Origin: Aliihoeflea sp. 40Bstr573
GTDB lineage: Bacteria; Pseudomonadota; Alphaproteobacteria; Rhizobiales; Rhizobiaceae
NCBI RefSeq assembly: GCF_024105655.1
Contig: NZ_JAAAMH010000008.1
Coordinates: forward strand, 1 to 64,000
Direction of reading: 5' to 3'
DNA length: 64,000 nucleotides
In this document: piece after piece, positions 25,163 to 34,675 of the stretch
Layout of the letters: every line of letters begins with the position of its first letter
Position numbering within the stretch: position 1 is the first letter of the stretch
The notes under the pieces: model-generated
Seen by the model: only the letters and a program-made list of their open reading frames with translations
What the model was told of the DNA's origin: nothing
Database searches by the model: none
Program-made: the position numbers and the translations under genes

Positions 25163-26071
25163 TCATGCCTCCGACGGCCTCGGCTGCGCCAGGCTGCGCT
25201 CGCGAAACAGGATGTAGAGCCCGGCGGCCATGGTGATGGCGATGCCGATGGCGGCGAGGCCGTTGGGCAGGTCGACGAAGATCAGCCAGCCGATCAAGGT
25301 GGCGAAGGGGATTTCCAGATACTGCACCGGCGCGACGGTGGCCGACGGCGCAAAGCGCAGCGACCACGTCATCAAGAGGTGCCCGCAGGTGCCCAGAACG
25401 CCGATGCCGAGAAGCAGCCAGGTCTCGGTCGCGTTCGGCGTGACGATGCCGAAGAACGAATCCGTCCGCCCCCATGTCAGCGCGAGGATCAGCACCAGCA
25501 CCGGCGTGCCGATGAAGCCGGAAACGGTCTGCAGCGCCAGCGGGTCGCATGCCTTGGCGATCTGCCGCGAGACCAGCATGTAGAAGGCGAAGGTGAAGGC
25601 GACGACGATCGGCAGGAAGGCCGGCCAGCCGACCTCGGCGAAGCTCGGCTGCACCACGAGCAGCGTGCCGATGAACCCGACCGCGCAGGCGGCGATGCGG
25701 CGCGGGCCCACCTCCTCGCCGAGGATCGTCGCCCCCAGCACCAGCATGATGAACGGCATGACGAAGGCGATGGCGACGGCGTCGGCCAGCGGCAGATAGC
25801 GCAGCGAGGTGAACATCGCGCCGATGCCGATGATGTGGAGCGCGGTGCGCAGGAAGGTCATGCGCAGCACATAGGGGCTCATCTTGAGCGAGATGCCGGT
25901 GGCGAAGATGATCGGCAGCAAGATGACGGCCTGAACGGCGAAGCGGACGGCCAGAAGCTGCACAAGCGGGATCGCGTCGCCGAGAATTTTCGCCGTCGCA
26001 TCGCCGAGCGGCGCGATGGCGCAAAAGCCGATCATCAGGAGGATGCCGAGCATCGGCCGATCCTGGGTCAT
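25163..26071 (-). CDS. EamA-family (DMT superfamily) transporter
   Basis: The 302-residue protein has ten membrane segments in two EamA halves, with conserved LRYLPLADAVAIAFVMPF and VAPVQYLEIPFATLIGWLIF. It is an inner membrane exporter, perhaps of metabolites or amino acids; the substrate cannot be read. The start is ATG 26071 after CAAGGT. It follows a small hypothetical gene by 13 bases on the same strand, so the two may form an operon. Confidence 0.9.
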   Translation of the reverse strand: MTQDRPMLGILLMIGFCAIAPLGDATAKILGDAIPLVQLLAVRFAVQAVILLPIIFATGISLKMSPYVLRMTFLRTALHIIGIGAMFTSLRYLPLADAVAIAFVMPFIMLVLGATILGEEVGPRRIAACAVGFIGTLLVVQPSFAEVGWPAFLPIVVAFTFAFYMLVSRQIAKACDPLALQTVSGFIGTPVLVLILALTWGRTDSFFGIVTPNATETWLLLGIGVLGTCGHLLMTWSLRFAPSATVAPVQYLEIPFATLIGWLIFVDLPNGLAAIGIAITMAAGLYILFRERSLAQPRPSEA

Positions 26072-26084
26072 GAATTACCTTGGG

Positions 26085-26516
26085 TCATCCCTTCCGCTTA
26101 GCGGCACGCCTTCCCCGCGACAATGGCGCAGCAGCCGTTTCGGGACCGGACCACCGCGCGAGCGCCGCCGCATCGCGCCCGGCGCGGGCGCATTGCGCAC
26201 GCCAGGCGATCAGGATGCCGAGGGCCATGGCCTGAAAGTCGCGCTCCGTCGCCGCGTCGAACTGCCCGCCGCAGGCAGCGCCCGCTTCGATGTCGCCCGC
26301 GCGGCAGGAACCTGCCCGCCGGCAAGTCGCGCGCGGGCAAAAATGCGGCAGGCCGGCCATGCCGGATTTGAGCCGGAACGCGGTGAGGATTTCGGCCTCG
26401 GGATAGGGCGGCGCGGCGACGAGCGCGCCGATCCCCTCGCGCAGCACGCCGACATGGCGGGCGATGCGGACCTCGCGCGGCTCCCAGCTTTTCGGATCGT
26501 AAGGCTCGTCCTGCAT
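26085..26516 (-). CDS. Hypothetical protein with cysteine cluster
   Basis: A 143-residue soluble protein; ATG at 26516 follows GAGGAGACAGACC. The middle carries FCPRATCRRAGSC and a later CGGQ, a cluster of cysteines with arginines that could bind a metal. The C-terminus is basic (RRAAKRKG). I recall similar short proteins in rhizobia without known function. The gene precedes the EamA exporter on the same strand. Confidence 0.65.
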   Translation of the reverse strand: MQDEPYDPKSWEPREVRIARHVGVLREGIGALVAAPPYPEAEILTAFRLKSGMAGLPHFCPRATCRRAGSCRAGDIEAGAACGGQFDAATERDFQAMALGILIAWRAQCARAGRDAAALARWSGPETAAAPLSRGRRAAKRKG

Positions 26517-27019
26517 GGTCTGTCTCCTCGGCTGGATTTCGGGCGTGCGAAAGCGGCCGCGCCCGTTTGCCGGGAGCGGGATGGGTCGGGAAACGGGCGG
26601 CCGTCCGGTTCGCCAGTTTGTTTTTGGTATTGCGACCCGAACGGCCGTCCGTCGGTGGCTGTCACGCTCTCGGCCGGTCACAGACGATCCTTTTAGGGAC
26701 GCCCGCGGCTTTTCCCGCATGGCTTGGGGTTGCGCTGACGCGCGCGCCTCACCACGCCGGCCTGTTCCGTGCCTTCACGAGCCTTCGGCGAACCACGCCT
26801 CCGGGGGAAGTCACCGCCGCCCTCCCAAAACCCGGTTCCGGCTCCGGTTCCCGCAAGGGCGATGGAGGGATGATAAGGGAGGTGGCGGGGGTGGGGATAA
26901 GTTTTTGTCGTGGAGGCTTATGGCGAACCAGACAATCGTTAAGCTGAATGCTGCATTGCTCAATCGTTACGCTCAAATCTCTACCGGACCGATGACGATA
27001 TAGCCCACGCCAAGCGAAT
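26517..27019. other. Intergenic stretch at the left edge of an AT-rich segment
   Basis: About 500 bases. The left part is GC-rich without a supported gene and holds the promoter of the minus-strand gene at 26085. From about 26900 base composition turns AT-richer. A 27-codon frame (26920-27003, plus strand) follows GGAGG and reads MANQTIVKLNAALLNRYAQI onward; it converges on the hydrolase gene and may be a real micro-gene or chance. Confidence 0.4.
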
Positions 27020-28594
27020 TCAGTTTCTTATGCGCCAATACTCGATGCCCTGCAAAGATACCGGTTCGACTGCGTGTCGATCTTCGGGCGCAGCGTTGGA
27101 CTTAAGCAAACTGAAAATATCTCCCAACACCGATCGATTTGCCCCAATGTACCCGTGACCGAACTCACCCAATGACATATCGTTAACGAGGATCGTATCC
27201 ATCCCACTAATTACGAAAGTTGGCGGCATCACTCCTACTCGGTGATATCCATGTAACCAACCGGATAGCGAAAGCGCCTTGTCTTGGTCCGATATGTATG
27301 ACGTTGTTCGTCGCGAATACTTTAGGGCAGCAACGCTCAAATTCGGCATTATAGAAGAATCTACGTCTGCTGCCGCAAGTATGACTTGATCAACAGATTT
27401 CAGCACCTTTTTGTGGCCATTGGACAGCAATTCCAATGCACCAAGCGTTACACGGCAACCCATACTGTGCGATATAATATTGACACTTTTCTGCTCCGAC
27501 CTCTCTACAAATTGCTGTATAAATCTTGCTAAATCATACTTACTTGCCTCGGCGGAAGCCTCATCAGCACTGTACGCTGGAATGCTACCTTTAGAAGGCC
27601 AACTGAACAGGCCAATTCCCTGGCCCAACCCAAGATCGTAGCCAATCTGGGCGGCACGCAAGACCGCGTCTTTGAAACTGGTGTTAAAGCCATGGACAAA
27701 TATAGTTGGCTTTTCTCGAATTTTCATTCGCAGTGAGGTTTGCCTCATTAAATCCCAGAACAGATCGTTGTTCAACGAAATTAATCCAACGATCTTAATT
27801 CTATCATCTTGCTTATTGAAAAGCCTCCTCCACAACGGAGAACCCAGCGAACCGACCCTATGGCCTTCGGGAACGATTACTTCGCAAACACCATAATTTA
27901 AACTAGAATTCTTGCTTGAATCGAAGTCGACTAGCGAGCCTCTTTCAAAAACCGGGCATCTGTTAGTGCCGAAGAATACATCGTATCTGTTTTTGCGTTT
28001 CCGCCGATCTAATTCATCCCCTAGGCGGCCACTTCCCGCCTTCTCGCTTCGATCTGCCAAGAAATTGGTCCCACCGTCGCCAGCCTCTTGATACTGCTGA
28101 TATGCAGACTGCGTTGGAAAAATGCGCTCGGGCTTGGCAGATGCTTCGCGGATTTGCGCCAACGACACGTTGCTCGCGATAATTATAGAGCGGCCAATGT
28201 CGGCATCCTTGAGAGAAACATCACTAAAGTCCGCATTAGTGAAAACTGATACTGCAAATGATGATCTAGATGCGTTTGCGCCTAGCAAATTCGCATTCAA
28301 AAATATTGCGCCGTCAAAATTCGATTTCGACATATTTGCGTTAAGCAAAATCGCACCCGAGAAATCAGCCTTGGAGAAATTTAGAGTCGATAGATCAGAA
28401 CCCGTTAGATTCGCGTCAGATAGATTTATGCGCTCGAAGTATCGCGAAGTCTTTGGTGCATCCCGAAAGTCCGGCGGCAGGAAATCAAAAAATCGGATCC
28501 CAGATAAGTCGGGAGAAAATTCTACTTTTCTGCGCCGTTGATTCCACCTTTCGACACCCTCCTTTAGCCAGCTTACATGCCATTGATCTGCCAT
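27020..28594 (-). CDS. Pentapeptide-repeat protein fused to a DUF900 alpha/beta hydrolase
   Basis: The 524-residue protein joins two modules. Residues about 55-135 are pentapeptide repeats (INLSDANLTGSDLSTLNFS and further A(D/N)LxG-type units), forming a right-handed quadrilateral helix. Residues about 295-500 are a DUF900 esterase/lipase-like domain with HGFNTSF (301-307), LFSWPSKGS (329-337), nucleophile elbow SHSMG (S377) and FGHGYIG near the C-terminus as likely catalytic histidine. There is no signal peptide. The gene is clearly AT-richer than its neighbours and uses codons they avoid, so it was probably acquired by transfer. A role in defence, toxicity or lipid hydrolysis is possible but not shown. 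Confidence 0.85.
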   Translation of the reverse strand: MADQWHVSWLKEGVERWNQRRRKVEFSPDLSGIRFFDFLPPDFRDAPKTSRYFERINLSDANLTGSDLSTLNFSKADFSGAILLNANMSKSNFDGAIFLNANLLGANASRSSFAVSVFTNADFSDVSLKDADIGRSIIIASNVSLAQIREASAKPERIFPTQSAYQQYQEAGDGGTNFLADRSEKAGSGRLGDELDRRKRKNRYDVFFGTNRCPVFERGSLVDFDSSKNSSLNYGVCEVIVPEGHRVGSLGSPLWRRLFNKQDDRIKIVGLISLNNDLFWDLMRQTSLRMKIREKPTIFVHGFNTSFKDAVLRAAQIGYDLGLGQGIGLFSWPSKGSIPAYSADEASAEASKYDLARFIQQFVERSEQKSVNIISHSMGCRVTLGALELLSNGHKKVLKSVDQVILAAADVDSSIMPNLSVAALKYSRRTTSYISDQDKALSLSGWLHGYHRVGVMPPTFVISGMDTILVNDMSLGEFGHGYIGANRSVLGDIFSLLKSNAAPEDRHAVEPVSLQGIEYWRIRN

Positions 28595-28741
28595 CGGGTC
28601 CCTGCAACCTTTCAGTCTGGTGTCGTTAGTGGAGGTTCATGATTTTTGACCCGCAAGTCAACTGGACCCCAATCTGAAGCACAGGGTGCCACGGCGAGGA
28701 GGGGCGACCATCGGCTTTTGACGAACGCAAGCAGAAACGGC

Positions 28742-28985
28742 GAGGCATGGATCCTCGGGTCAAGCCCGAGGATGACGAGGTGGAGGGCGCGCAGACTTTG
28801 CCGGTTAGCGGCGGCCCTCCTCCCCTTCGTCATCCTCGGGCGGAGCAGGCGCGGAGCGGCTGCGCAGACCCGGGGATCCATGCCTCTGCGTTTGTGATGG
28901 GCGGGCGGGTGACGAATGGGCCTGCGCCGGAGTGCCGGCGGTGATGGCGAGGCATGGATCCTCGGGCCAAGCCCGAGGATGACGA
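28742..28985. repeat. Cluster of three palindromic repeats (ATCCTCGGG family)
   Basis: Three copies of the same family as at 207-372: ATCCTCGGG/CCCGAGGAT at 28751-28773 (loop TCAAG), ATCCTCGGG/CCCGGGGAT at 28832-28877 (28-base loop), and ATCCTCGGG/CCCGAGGAT at 28958-28980 (loop CCAAG). They fill the 500-base gap between the hydrolase gene and queF. No gene is supported here. Confidence 0.85.
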
Positions 28986-29102
28986 TGTGGAGGGGGACGG
29001 GCCCGTAGGTCCGGCAGCGTACCCACCTTTACCTCGCCGCCCTTCCCTGCTATCCGCGCGCCTTTCGCAATTCCGGTCGCAGCCTACCCGGTCAAAACAA
29101 GG

Positions 29103-29579
29103 ATGAAGCGCTTGGCGCATGACACGATCTATTCGAACCTGACGCAGCTCGGCGCGGACGCCGCCATACCAGTCCGGCCGGAGGATGCCGTATTGGAGCG
29201 CGTTGCGAACCCGCAGGCCGGCACGCGCTATACGGTGCGCTTTACCGCGCCCGAATTCACCTCGCTCTGCCCGATGACCGGCCAGCCGGATTTCGCGCAT
29301 CTGGTGATCGACTACATTCCCGGCGACTGGCTGGTGGAGAGCAAGTCGCTGAAGCTGTTCCTGTTTTCCTTCCGCAACCATGGCGCCTTCCACGAGGACT
29401 GCACGGTGACGATCGGCAAGCGGCTGGTCGAGCTTCTGGAGCCTCAATGGCTGCGGATCGGCGGCTACTGGTATCCGCGCGGGGGCATTCCGATCGACGT
29501 CTTCTACCAGACGGGCGCGGCGCCGGCGGATGTGTGGGTGCCCGAACAGGGCGTGCCGACCTATCGCGGGCGCGGATAG
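29103..29579 (+). CDS. queF: NADPH-dependent 7-cyano-7-deazaguanine reductase
   Basis: The 158-residue enzyme is a single-domain (type I) QueF. It has the nucleophile Cys56 and Asp63 in [12 protein letters not shown] and the NADPH motif [12 protein letters not shown] (79-90), followed by [10 protein letters not shown]. It reduces preQ0 to preQ1 in queuosine synthesis for tRNA wobble modification. ATG at 29103 has AAGG immediately upstream, closer than usual. Confidence 0.95.
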   Translation: MKRLAHDTIYSNLTQLGADAAIPVRPEDAVLERVANPQAGTRYTVRFTAPEFTSLCPMTGQPDFAHLVIDYIPGDWLVESKSLKLFLFSFRNHGAFHEDCTVTIGKRLVELLEPQWLRIGGYWYPRGGIPIDVFYQTGAAPADVWVPEQGVPTYRGRG

Positions 29580-29683
29580 GTTTCCGGGCGAAGCACCGAG
29601 CGGGACCGAAAACCGGTTTCCAACTTTCGCTTCGGTGCGCGAAACCTCTGGCGGCGCGCGGCGCGGCTTGGCATAAGGCGGCC

Positions 29684-30649
29684 ATGACCGATATTTCCCG
29701 CATCCGCGCCGCAGCTTCGCGCCTGGAGGGCAAGGCCCGCCGGACGCCGCTTCTCAACTCGCAATTCCTCGACGAGATCGCCGGACGGCGCGTCTTCGTG
29801 AAGCCGGAATGCCTGCAGCATACGGGCTCGTTCAAGTTTCGCGGCGGCTGGTCGGCGGTTTCAGTGATCGAGCCGGCGGTGCGCGCGCGCGGCGTGATCG
29901 CGTTTTCTTCCGGCAACCACGCACAGGGCGTGGCGCTGGCGGCGAAGATGCACGGCGTGCCGGCCGTGATCATCATGCCGTCCGACGCGCCGAAGATGAA
30001 GATCGACAACACCCGCGCCTATGGCGCCGAAGTGGTGCTCTACGACCGCGCCAGGGAGGATCGCGACGCGATCGGCGAGCGGCTGGCCGGCGAGCGGGGG
30101 CTGACGCTGATCCGCCCCTTCGACGAGCCGGAGGTGATCGCCGGACAGGGCACGGTGGGGCTGGAGATCGCCGCGCAGGCGGCTGAACTGGGCGTTGCGC
30201 CCGGCGAGGTTCTGGTGCCGTGCGGCGGCGGCGGGCTGACCTCGGGCATCGCGCTGGCGCTCGCCGCCGAGGCGCCGGGGTTCACCGTGCGCACCTGCGA
30301 GCCCGAAGGCTTCGACGACGCGGCGCGCTCGCTGGAAGCGGGCGAGATCCGCTCGAACGCGGCGGACGGCACGTCGATCTGCGACGCCATCGTGACGCCG
30401 CAGCCGGGCCGGCTGACCTTTCCGGTGATGAAGGAACTGTGCGGCGCGGGCATCGCGGTGTCCGAAAGCGACGTGCGCCGCGCCATGGCGCTGGCCTTCA
30501 CGCGGCTGAAGATCGTGGTGGAGCCCGGCGGCGCGGTGGCGCTGGCGGCCGCGCTTTTCCACGGGCAGGCAATTTCGGGCGGCGACCTGGTGGTGGTCGC
30601 CTCGGGCGGAAACGTCGATCCGGAGCTGTTCGCCTCGGTCCTCGCCTGA
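29684..30649 (+). CDS. Threonine/serine dehydratase (PLP fold type II)
   Basis: The 321-residue protein has the pyridoxal lysine in HTGSFKFRGG, the SSGNHAQGVALAAK loop and the phosphate-binding PCGGGGLTSG. There is no ACT regulatory domain, so it is the short, catabolic type that deaminates threonine or serine to a 2-oxo acid; serine racemase or 3-hydroxyaspartate ammonia-lyase activity is also possible. ATG at 29684 follows AAGGCGG. It is convergent with the GGDEF gene, with their stops adjacent. Confidence 0.88.
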   Translation: MTDISRIRAAASRLEGKARRTPLLNSQFLDEIAGRRVFVKPECLQHTGSFKFRGGWSAVSVIEPAVRARGVIAFSSGNHAQGVALAAKMHGVPAVIIMPSDAPKMKIDNTRAYGAEVVLYDRAREDRDAIGERLAGERGLTLIRPFDEPEVIAGQGTVGLEIAAQAAELGVAPGEVLVPCGGGGLTSGIALALAAEAPGFTVRTCEPEGFDDAARSLEAGEIRSNAADGTSICDAIVTPQPGRLTFPVMKELCGAGIAVSESDVRRAMALAFTRLKIVVEPGGAVALAAALFHGQAISGGDLVVVASGGNVDPELFASVLA

Positions 30650-31645
30650 TCAGGCGGCGCGGCTGTCGCGCTGGGGCGCGGCTTCGCCCTTGAAGATGCG
30701 GAACGTGCCCCGCCCGGCGGACTTGGCCGCATAAAGCGCGGTGTCGGCGTTGACGAAGAGGTCGGACGGCGGGACGCCCGCGCCGAGCGCGATGCCGACC
30801 GACGCGCCGAGCGCGTGGCTGCGCCCGTCGAGCACGAACGGCTCGGCCATCGCGGCGGTGATCGCGCGGGCGAGCTCGGCGATCGTCTCCAGATTGGCGC
30901 CGGCACCGACAAGCACCGCGAATTCGTCGCCGCCGACGCGCGCGACCAGATCGGCGGACGCGCACGCTCCCGACAGCCGCGCGGCGGTCTCGCGCAGGCA
31001 CGCGTCGCCCGCCAGGTGGCCGTGATCGTCATTGACCTGCTTGAAGCCGTCGAGATCGACCAGCAGGAGCGCGCTGAGCGCGCCCGCCTCCGCCATTTCG
31101 GAAAGCTTCTCCTGGAACTGCGCGCGGTTCGGCAGGCCGGTCATCTCGTCGAAGGCAGCGAGATAGCGCAGCCGGTCGATGGCGCGCTTTTCGGCCGTGA
31201 TGTCCTGCTTCATGCCGAAGATGCGCACGGGAACGCCCGCCTCGCACTCGACCTGCGCGGTGATGCGCATGAACTTTTGCACGCCCTTCGCGGTGACGAT
31301 CTCGGCGTCGAAGGTGAAGGAGGAACGCTCCGCGATGGCGCGGCTGCGCCGGCGCTCCATCTCGGCGCGGGATTCGGGCGTATAGAGCGCGAGCGACGCC
31401 TCGCGCGTCGGCATCGAGCCGCGCGGCAGGTCGAAGATGTCGTAGACGACATCGGTCCAGCGCAGCGAATTGTCGGCCAGCTCGCATTCCCACACGCCGA
31501 TCTGCGCCGCCTCGGACGCGCGGGCGAAGATCTTGCGGAAATGGGCGAGTTCGCGGGCCTGTTCGGCGATCAGCGCCTCCTGCGCGGCCAGGCGCCGGCG
31601 CAGGACGTCCGCTTCGTCGATTTCGCCCGACAGGTATTCGTGCAC
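30650..31645 (-). CDS. PAS-GGDEF diguanylate cyclase
   Basis: The 331-residue cytoplasmic protein has an N-terminal coiled coil (about 10-40), a PAS/PAC sensor domain (about 42-155, with GMKQDITAEKRA) and a GGDEF domain (about 160-320). The active site GGDEF is intact at 238-242, as are DEMTGLPNR and DLDGFKQVND, so it should make cyclic di-GMP. The inhibitory RxxD site before GGDEF is absent (SAD in its place). No membrane segment is seen. Confidence 0.9.
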   Translation of the reverse strand: MHEYLSGEIDEADVLRRRLAAQEALIAEQARELAHFRKIFARASEAAQIGVWECELADNSLRWTDVVYDIFDLPRGSMPTREASLALYTPESRAEMERRRSRAIAERSSFTFDAEIVTAKGVQKFMRITAQVECEAGVPVRIFGMKQDITAEKRAIDRLRYLAAFDEMTGLPNRAQFQEKLSEMAEAGALSALLLVDLDGFKQVNDDHGHLAGDACLRETAARLSGACASADLVARVGGDEFAVLVGAGANLETIAELARAITAAMAEPFVLDGRSHALGASVGIALGAGVPPSDLFVNADTALYAAKSAGRGTFRIFKGEAAPQRDSRAA

Positions 31646-31705
31646 TGCTCGTCGCCCCCGATATCGCGGGAGAGCCTAACGGCGGAGGATTAAGGATTCC
31701 TGATA

Positions 31706-34570
31706 TTACCGTCCCGGACGGCCCGTCTTGCCCGGCCGCCGCTTCTGCTTGCGCTGGTCGGCCGGGTCCTCGTAGGAGCCGATGCCGGCGCGCTCGCGCT
31801 TGACCGGTTTCGCGTCGTCGACGGGCTTTGCCGGAATGCGGCCCTCGACCGGCTTTTCGGTGCGCCGCACGGTCATCTCGTCGAGCGAGTTCTTGCGAAA
31901 CAGCGACGCGCCGGCCGGCTGGGCATGATCGCCCGAGGTGCCCATTTCGTCGAGGTCGGGCTTGCGGAAGAGGCTCTGCCCGTCCTCGCCGACCGTGCGG
32001 TGGCGCGCCTTGCCCTTGTTGTGCTTGCCCTTCTCGCGGCCCGAGACCGGGCTTTCCATCTCGACGTCGCGCGCGAGCGGATCGTCGGAGATGGCGAGTT
32101 CCATCTCGCGCAGGCGCTTGATCTCGTCGCGAAGGCGCGCGGCGCGCTCGAAGTCGAGGTCGGCCGCGGCGTCGCGCATCTCCTTTTGCAGATGTTCCAG
32201 ATGCGCCTTCATGTTGGCGCCGACCATCTGGCCGTCCTTCGTGACGGACGAGATGTCGGGGCGGACATGGTCGCGCTCGTAGACCGAGGACAGGATGTCG
32301 CCGATGTTCTTCTTGATGCTTTCCGGCGTGATGCCGTGCTCTTCATTGTAGGCGAGCTGCTTCTCCCGGCGGCGGCTGGTCTCCGCCATCGCGCGTTCCA
32401 TCGAGCCGGTGATGTGGTCGGCGTAGAGAACCACCTTGCCGTCGACGTTACGCGCCGCGCGGCCGATCGTCTGGATCAGCGAGGTTTCCGAGCGCAGGAA
32501 GCCCTCCTTGTCGGCATCGAGAATGGCGACGAAGCCGCATTCGGGAATGTCGAGACCCTCGCGCAGGAGGTTGATGCCGACCAGCACGTCGAACGCGCCG
32601 AGGCGCAAATCGCGCAGAATTTCAATACGTTCGAGGGTATCGATGTCGGAGTGCATGTAGCGCACGCGGATGCCCTGCTCGTGCAGATATTCGGTCAGGT
32701 CCTCGGCCATGCGCTTGGTCAGGACCGTGCAGAGCGTGCGGTAGCCCTTCGCGGTCGTGTCGCGGATTTCGCCCAGAACGTCGTCGACCTGGCTCTTGGC
32801 CGGGCGCACCTCGACGGGTGGATCGATCAGCCCCGTCGGGCGGATGACCTGCTCGGCGAAGACGCCGCCGGACTGTTCCATCTCCCAGCCGCCGGGCGTG
32901 GCCGATACCGCAACGGTGAGCGGGCGCATCGCGTCCCACTCCTCGAAGCGCAGCGGACGGTTGTCCATGCAGGACGGCAGGCGGAAGCCGTATTCGGCCA
33001 GTGTCGCCTTGCGGCGAAAGTCGCCCCGGTACATGGCGCCGATCTGCGGCACGGTGACGTGGCTTTCGTCAATGAAGACGAGTGCATTGTCGGGAATGTA
33101 CTCGAACAGGGTCGGTGGCGGCTCGCCGGGCGCGCGGCCGGTGAGATAGCGCGAATAGTTCTCGATGCCCGCGCAGGAGCCGGTGGCTTCCAGCATTTCG
33201 AGATCGAAGCGGGTGCGCTGCTCCAGGCGCTGGGCTTCCAGAAGGCGCCCGGCCCTTTCAAGTTCGGCAAGGCGCAACTGAAGCTCGGCCTTGATCGACT
33301 TGGTGGCCTGGTTGAGCGTCGGGCGCGGGGTAACGTAGTGCGAATTGGCGTAGATCTTGACCGACTTGAGGTCCCCGGTCTTCTGGCCGGTGAGCGGGTC
33401 GAACTCGACGATGGTCTCGATCTCGTCGCCGAACATCGATATGCGCCAGGCCCGATCCTCAAGGTGCGCGGGGAAGATTTCGATCGTATCGCCGCGCACG
33501 CGGAACGACCCGCGCACGAAGTTGATGTCCTGCCGCTTGTATTGCTGCGCGACGAGATCGGCGAGAAGCTGGCGCTGGTCGAGCCGGTCGCCGACGCTCA
33601 TCTGGAACGTCATCGCCGTATAGGTCTCGACCGAGCCGATACCGTAGATACAGGACACGGAGGCGACGATGATGACGTCGTCGCGCTCCAGCAGCGAGCG
33701 CGTTGCCGAGTGGCGCATCCGGTCGATCTGCTCGTTGATCGAGGATTCCTTCTCGATGAAGGTGTCGGTGCGCGGAACGTAGGCCTCTGGCTGGTAGTAA
33801 TCGTAGTAGGAAACGAAATACTCGACGGCATTGTTCGGGAAGAACGACTTGAACTCGCCGTAGAGCTGCGCGGCGAGCGTCTTGTTCGGCGCGAGGATCA
33901 GCGCCGGGCGCTGCGTTTCCTCGATCACCTTGGCCATGGTGAACGTCTTGCCCGAACCGGTGACGCCGAGCAGCACCTGCGTCCGGTCCTCCTCGGCGAC
34001 ACCGGAAACGAGATCGCGGATGGCCGTCGGCTGGTCGCCCGACGGCTTGAACTCGGTTTCCATCTTGATGGAAATGCCGCCTTCGGACTTTTCCGGGCGC
34101 GCGGGACGGTGCGGAGTCCAGATCTGCCCGTTCTTGTGCAGCGGATTGCCACTCTCGATCAGCGCCGACAGCGCCGCGACCGTCGCGGTGACGCCCGACG
34201 ACGACAGCGAGGACGCGTCTTCCAGGCTGATGTCGAGCCCGGCGACGGGATTGAGGCCGGCGGCTGCGCGCTCCTTTGGCGAAGCCGCGCCGCCCATCGA
34301 CGTGCCGCGGCCAGACCGCGTCGGCTCGGACGAGCGCTCTGGAATCTTCCTGGGTGACTTCGCCGGTCTTGCCGCGTCGGACGGCTTGCGCGGCGGCGCA
34401 ACCTTCTGCGCCTCTTCCGAAATCTGTCGCGCCCAGTCGGCGACGCCGCCGGTCAGCGGCGCGCCTTCGAACTCAGCCTGCGGCGCTTCGCCGAACCCGT
34501 CCAGCGGTTCGGACGCGTCCATGAAGTCGGTCAGCGGGCTACGCCGCGCGGTCTTAGGGGATTTGGCCAT
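31706..34570 (-). CDS. uvrB: Excinuclease ABC subunit B, long form
   Basis: The 954-residue protein contains the whole UvrB helicase-like core from about residue 173 ([11 protein letters not shown], Walker A GVTGSGKT, beta-hairpin [26 protein letters not shown]) and the C-terminal UVR motif ([16 protein letters not shown]). It loads at DNA lesions with UvrA and recruits UvrC. A low-complexity N-terminal extension of about 170 residues and a basic tail of about 110 residues make it far longer than E. coli UvrB; long forms are usual in Rhizobiales. Minus-strand start ATG 34570. Confidence 0.96.
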   Translation of the reverse strand: MAKSPKTARRSPLTDFMDASEPLDGFGEAPQAEFEGAPLTGGVADWARQISEEAQKVAPPRKPSDAARPAKSPRKIPERSSEPTRSGRGTSMGGAASPKERAAAGLNPVAGLDISLEDASSLSSSGVTATVAALSALIESGNPLHKNGQIWTPHRPARPEKSEGGISIKMETEFKPSGDQPTAIRDLVSGVAEEDRTQVLLGVTGSGKTFTMAKVIEETQRPALILAPNKTLAAQLYGEFKSFFPNNAVEYFVSYYDYYQPEAYVPRTDTFIEKESSINEQIDRMRHSATRSLLERDDVIIVASVSCIYGIGSVETYTAMTFQMSVGDRLDQRQLLADLVAQQYKRQDINFVRGSFRVRGDTIEIFPAHLEDRAWRISMFGDEIETIVEFDPLTGQKTGDLKSVKIYANSHYVTPRPTLNQATKSIKAELQLRLAELERAGRLLEAQRLEQRTRFDLEMLEATGSCAGIENYSRYLTGRAPGEPPPTLFEYIPDNALVFIDESHVTVPQIGAMYRGDFRRKATLAEYGFRLPSCMDNRPLRFEEWDAMRPLTVAVSATPGGWEMEQSGGVFAEQVIRPTGLIDPPVEVRPAKSQVDDVLGEIRDTTAKGYRTLCTVLTKRMAEDLTEYLHEQGIRVRYMHSDIDTLERIEILRDLRLGAFDVLVGINLLREGLDIPECGFVAILDADKEGFLRSETSLIQTIGRAARNVDGKVVLYADHITGSMERAMAETSRRREKQLAYNEEHGITPESIKKNIGDILSSVYERDHVRPDISSVTKDGQMVGANMKAHLEHLQKEMRDAAADLDFERAARLRDEIKRLREMELAISDDPLARDVEMESPVSGREKGKHNKGKARHRTVGEDGQSLFRKPDLDEMGTSGDHAQPAGASLFRKNSLDEMTVRRTEKPVEGRIPAKPVDDAKPVKRERAGIGSYEDPADQRKQKRRPGKTGRPGR

Positions 34571-34675
34571 GGCCGGAATATGGAGATAGTCCGGGCCGAA
34601 GAAAAGGGTGGCGCCGGCTTCGGCGCATCGTCCTGACAGGAGGCTGTCAGGATGATGCGATCTGCCGCGCTTGCG

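Noticed and set aside
26900-29000. Prophage or integrative element
   Set aside because: No integrase, attachment repeats, tRNA target or phage genes; only base composition and repeats point to transfer.
31925-34357. A very long plus-strand open frame (about 810 codons)
   Set aside because: It is the mirror of uvrB in a GC-rich genome; no family resemblance and uvrB is certain.
34631-34652. Hairpin upstream of uvrB as an SOS operator
   Set aside because: It does not match the alphaproteobacterial GTTC-N7-GTTC LexA site and looks like a plain hairpin after the DUF2189 gene.
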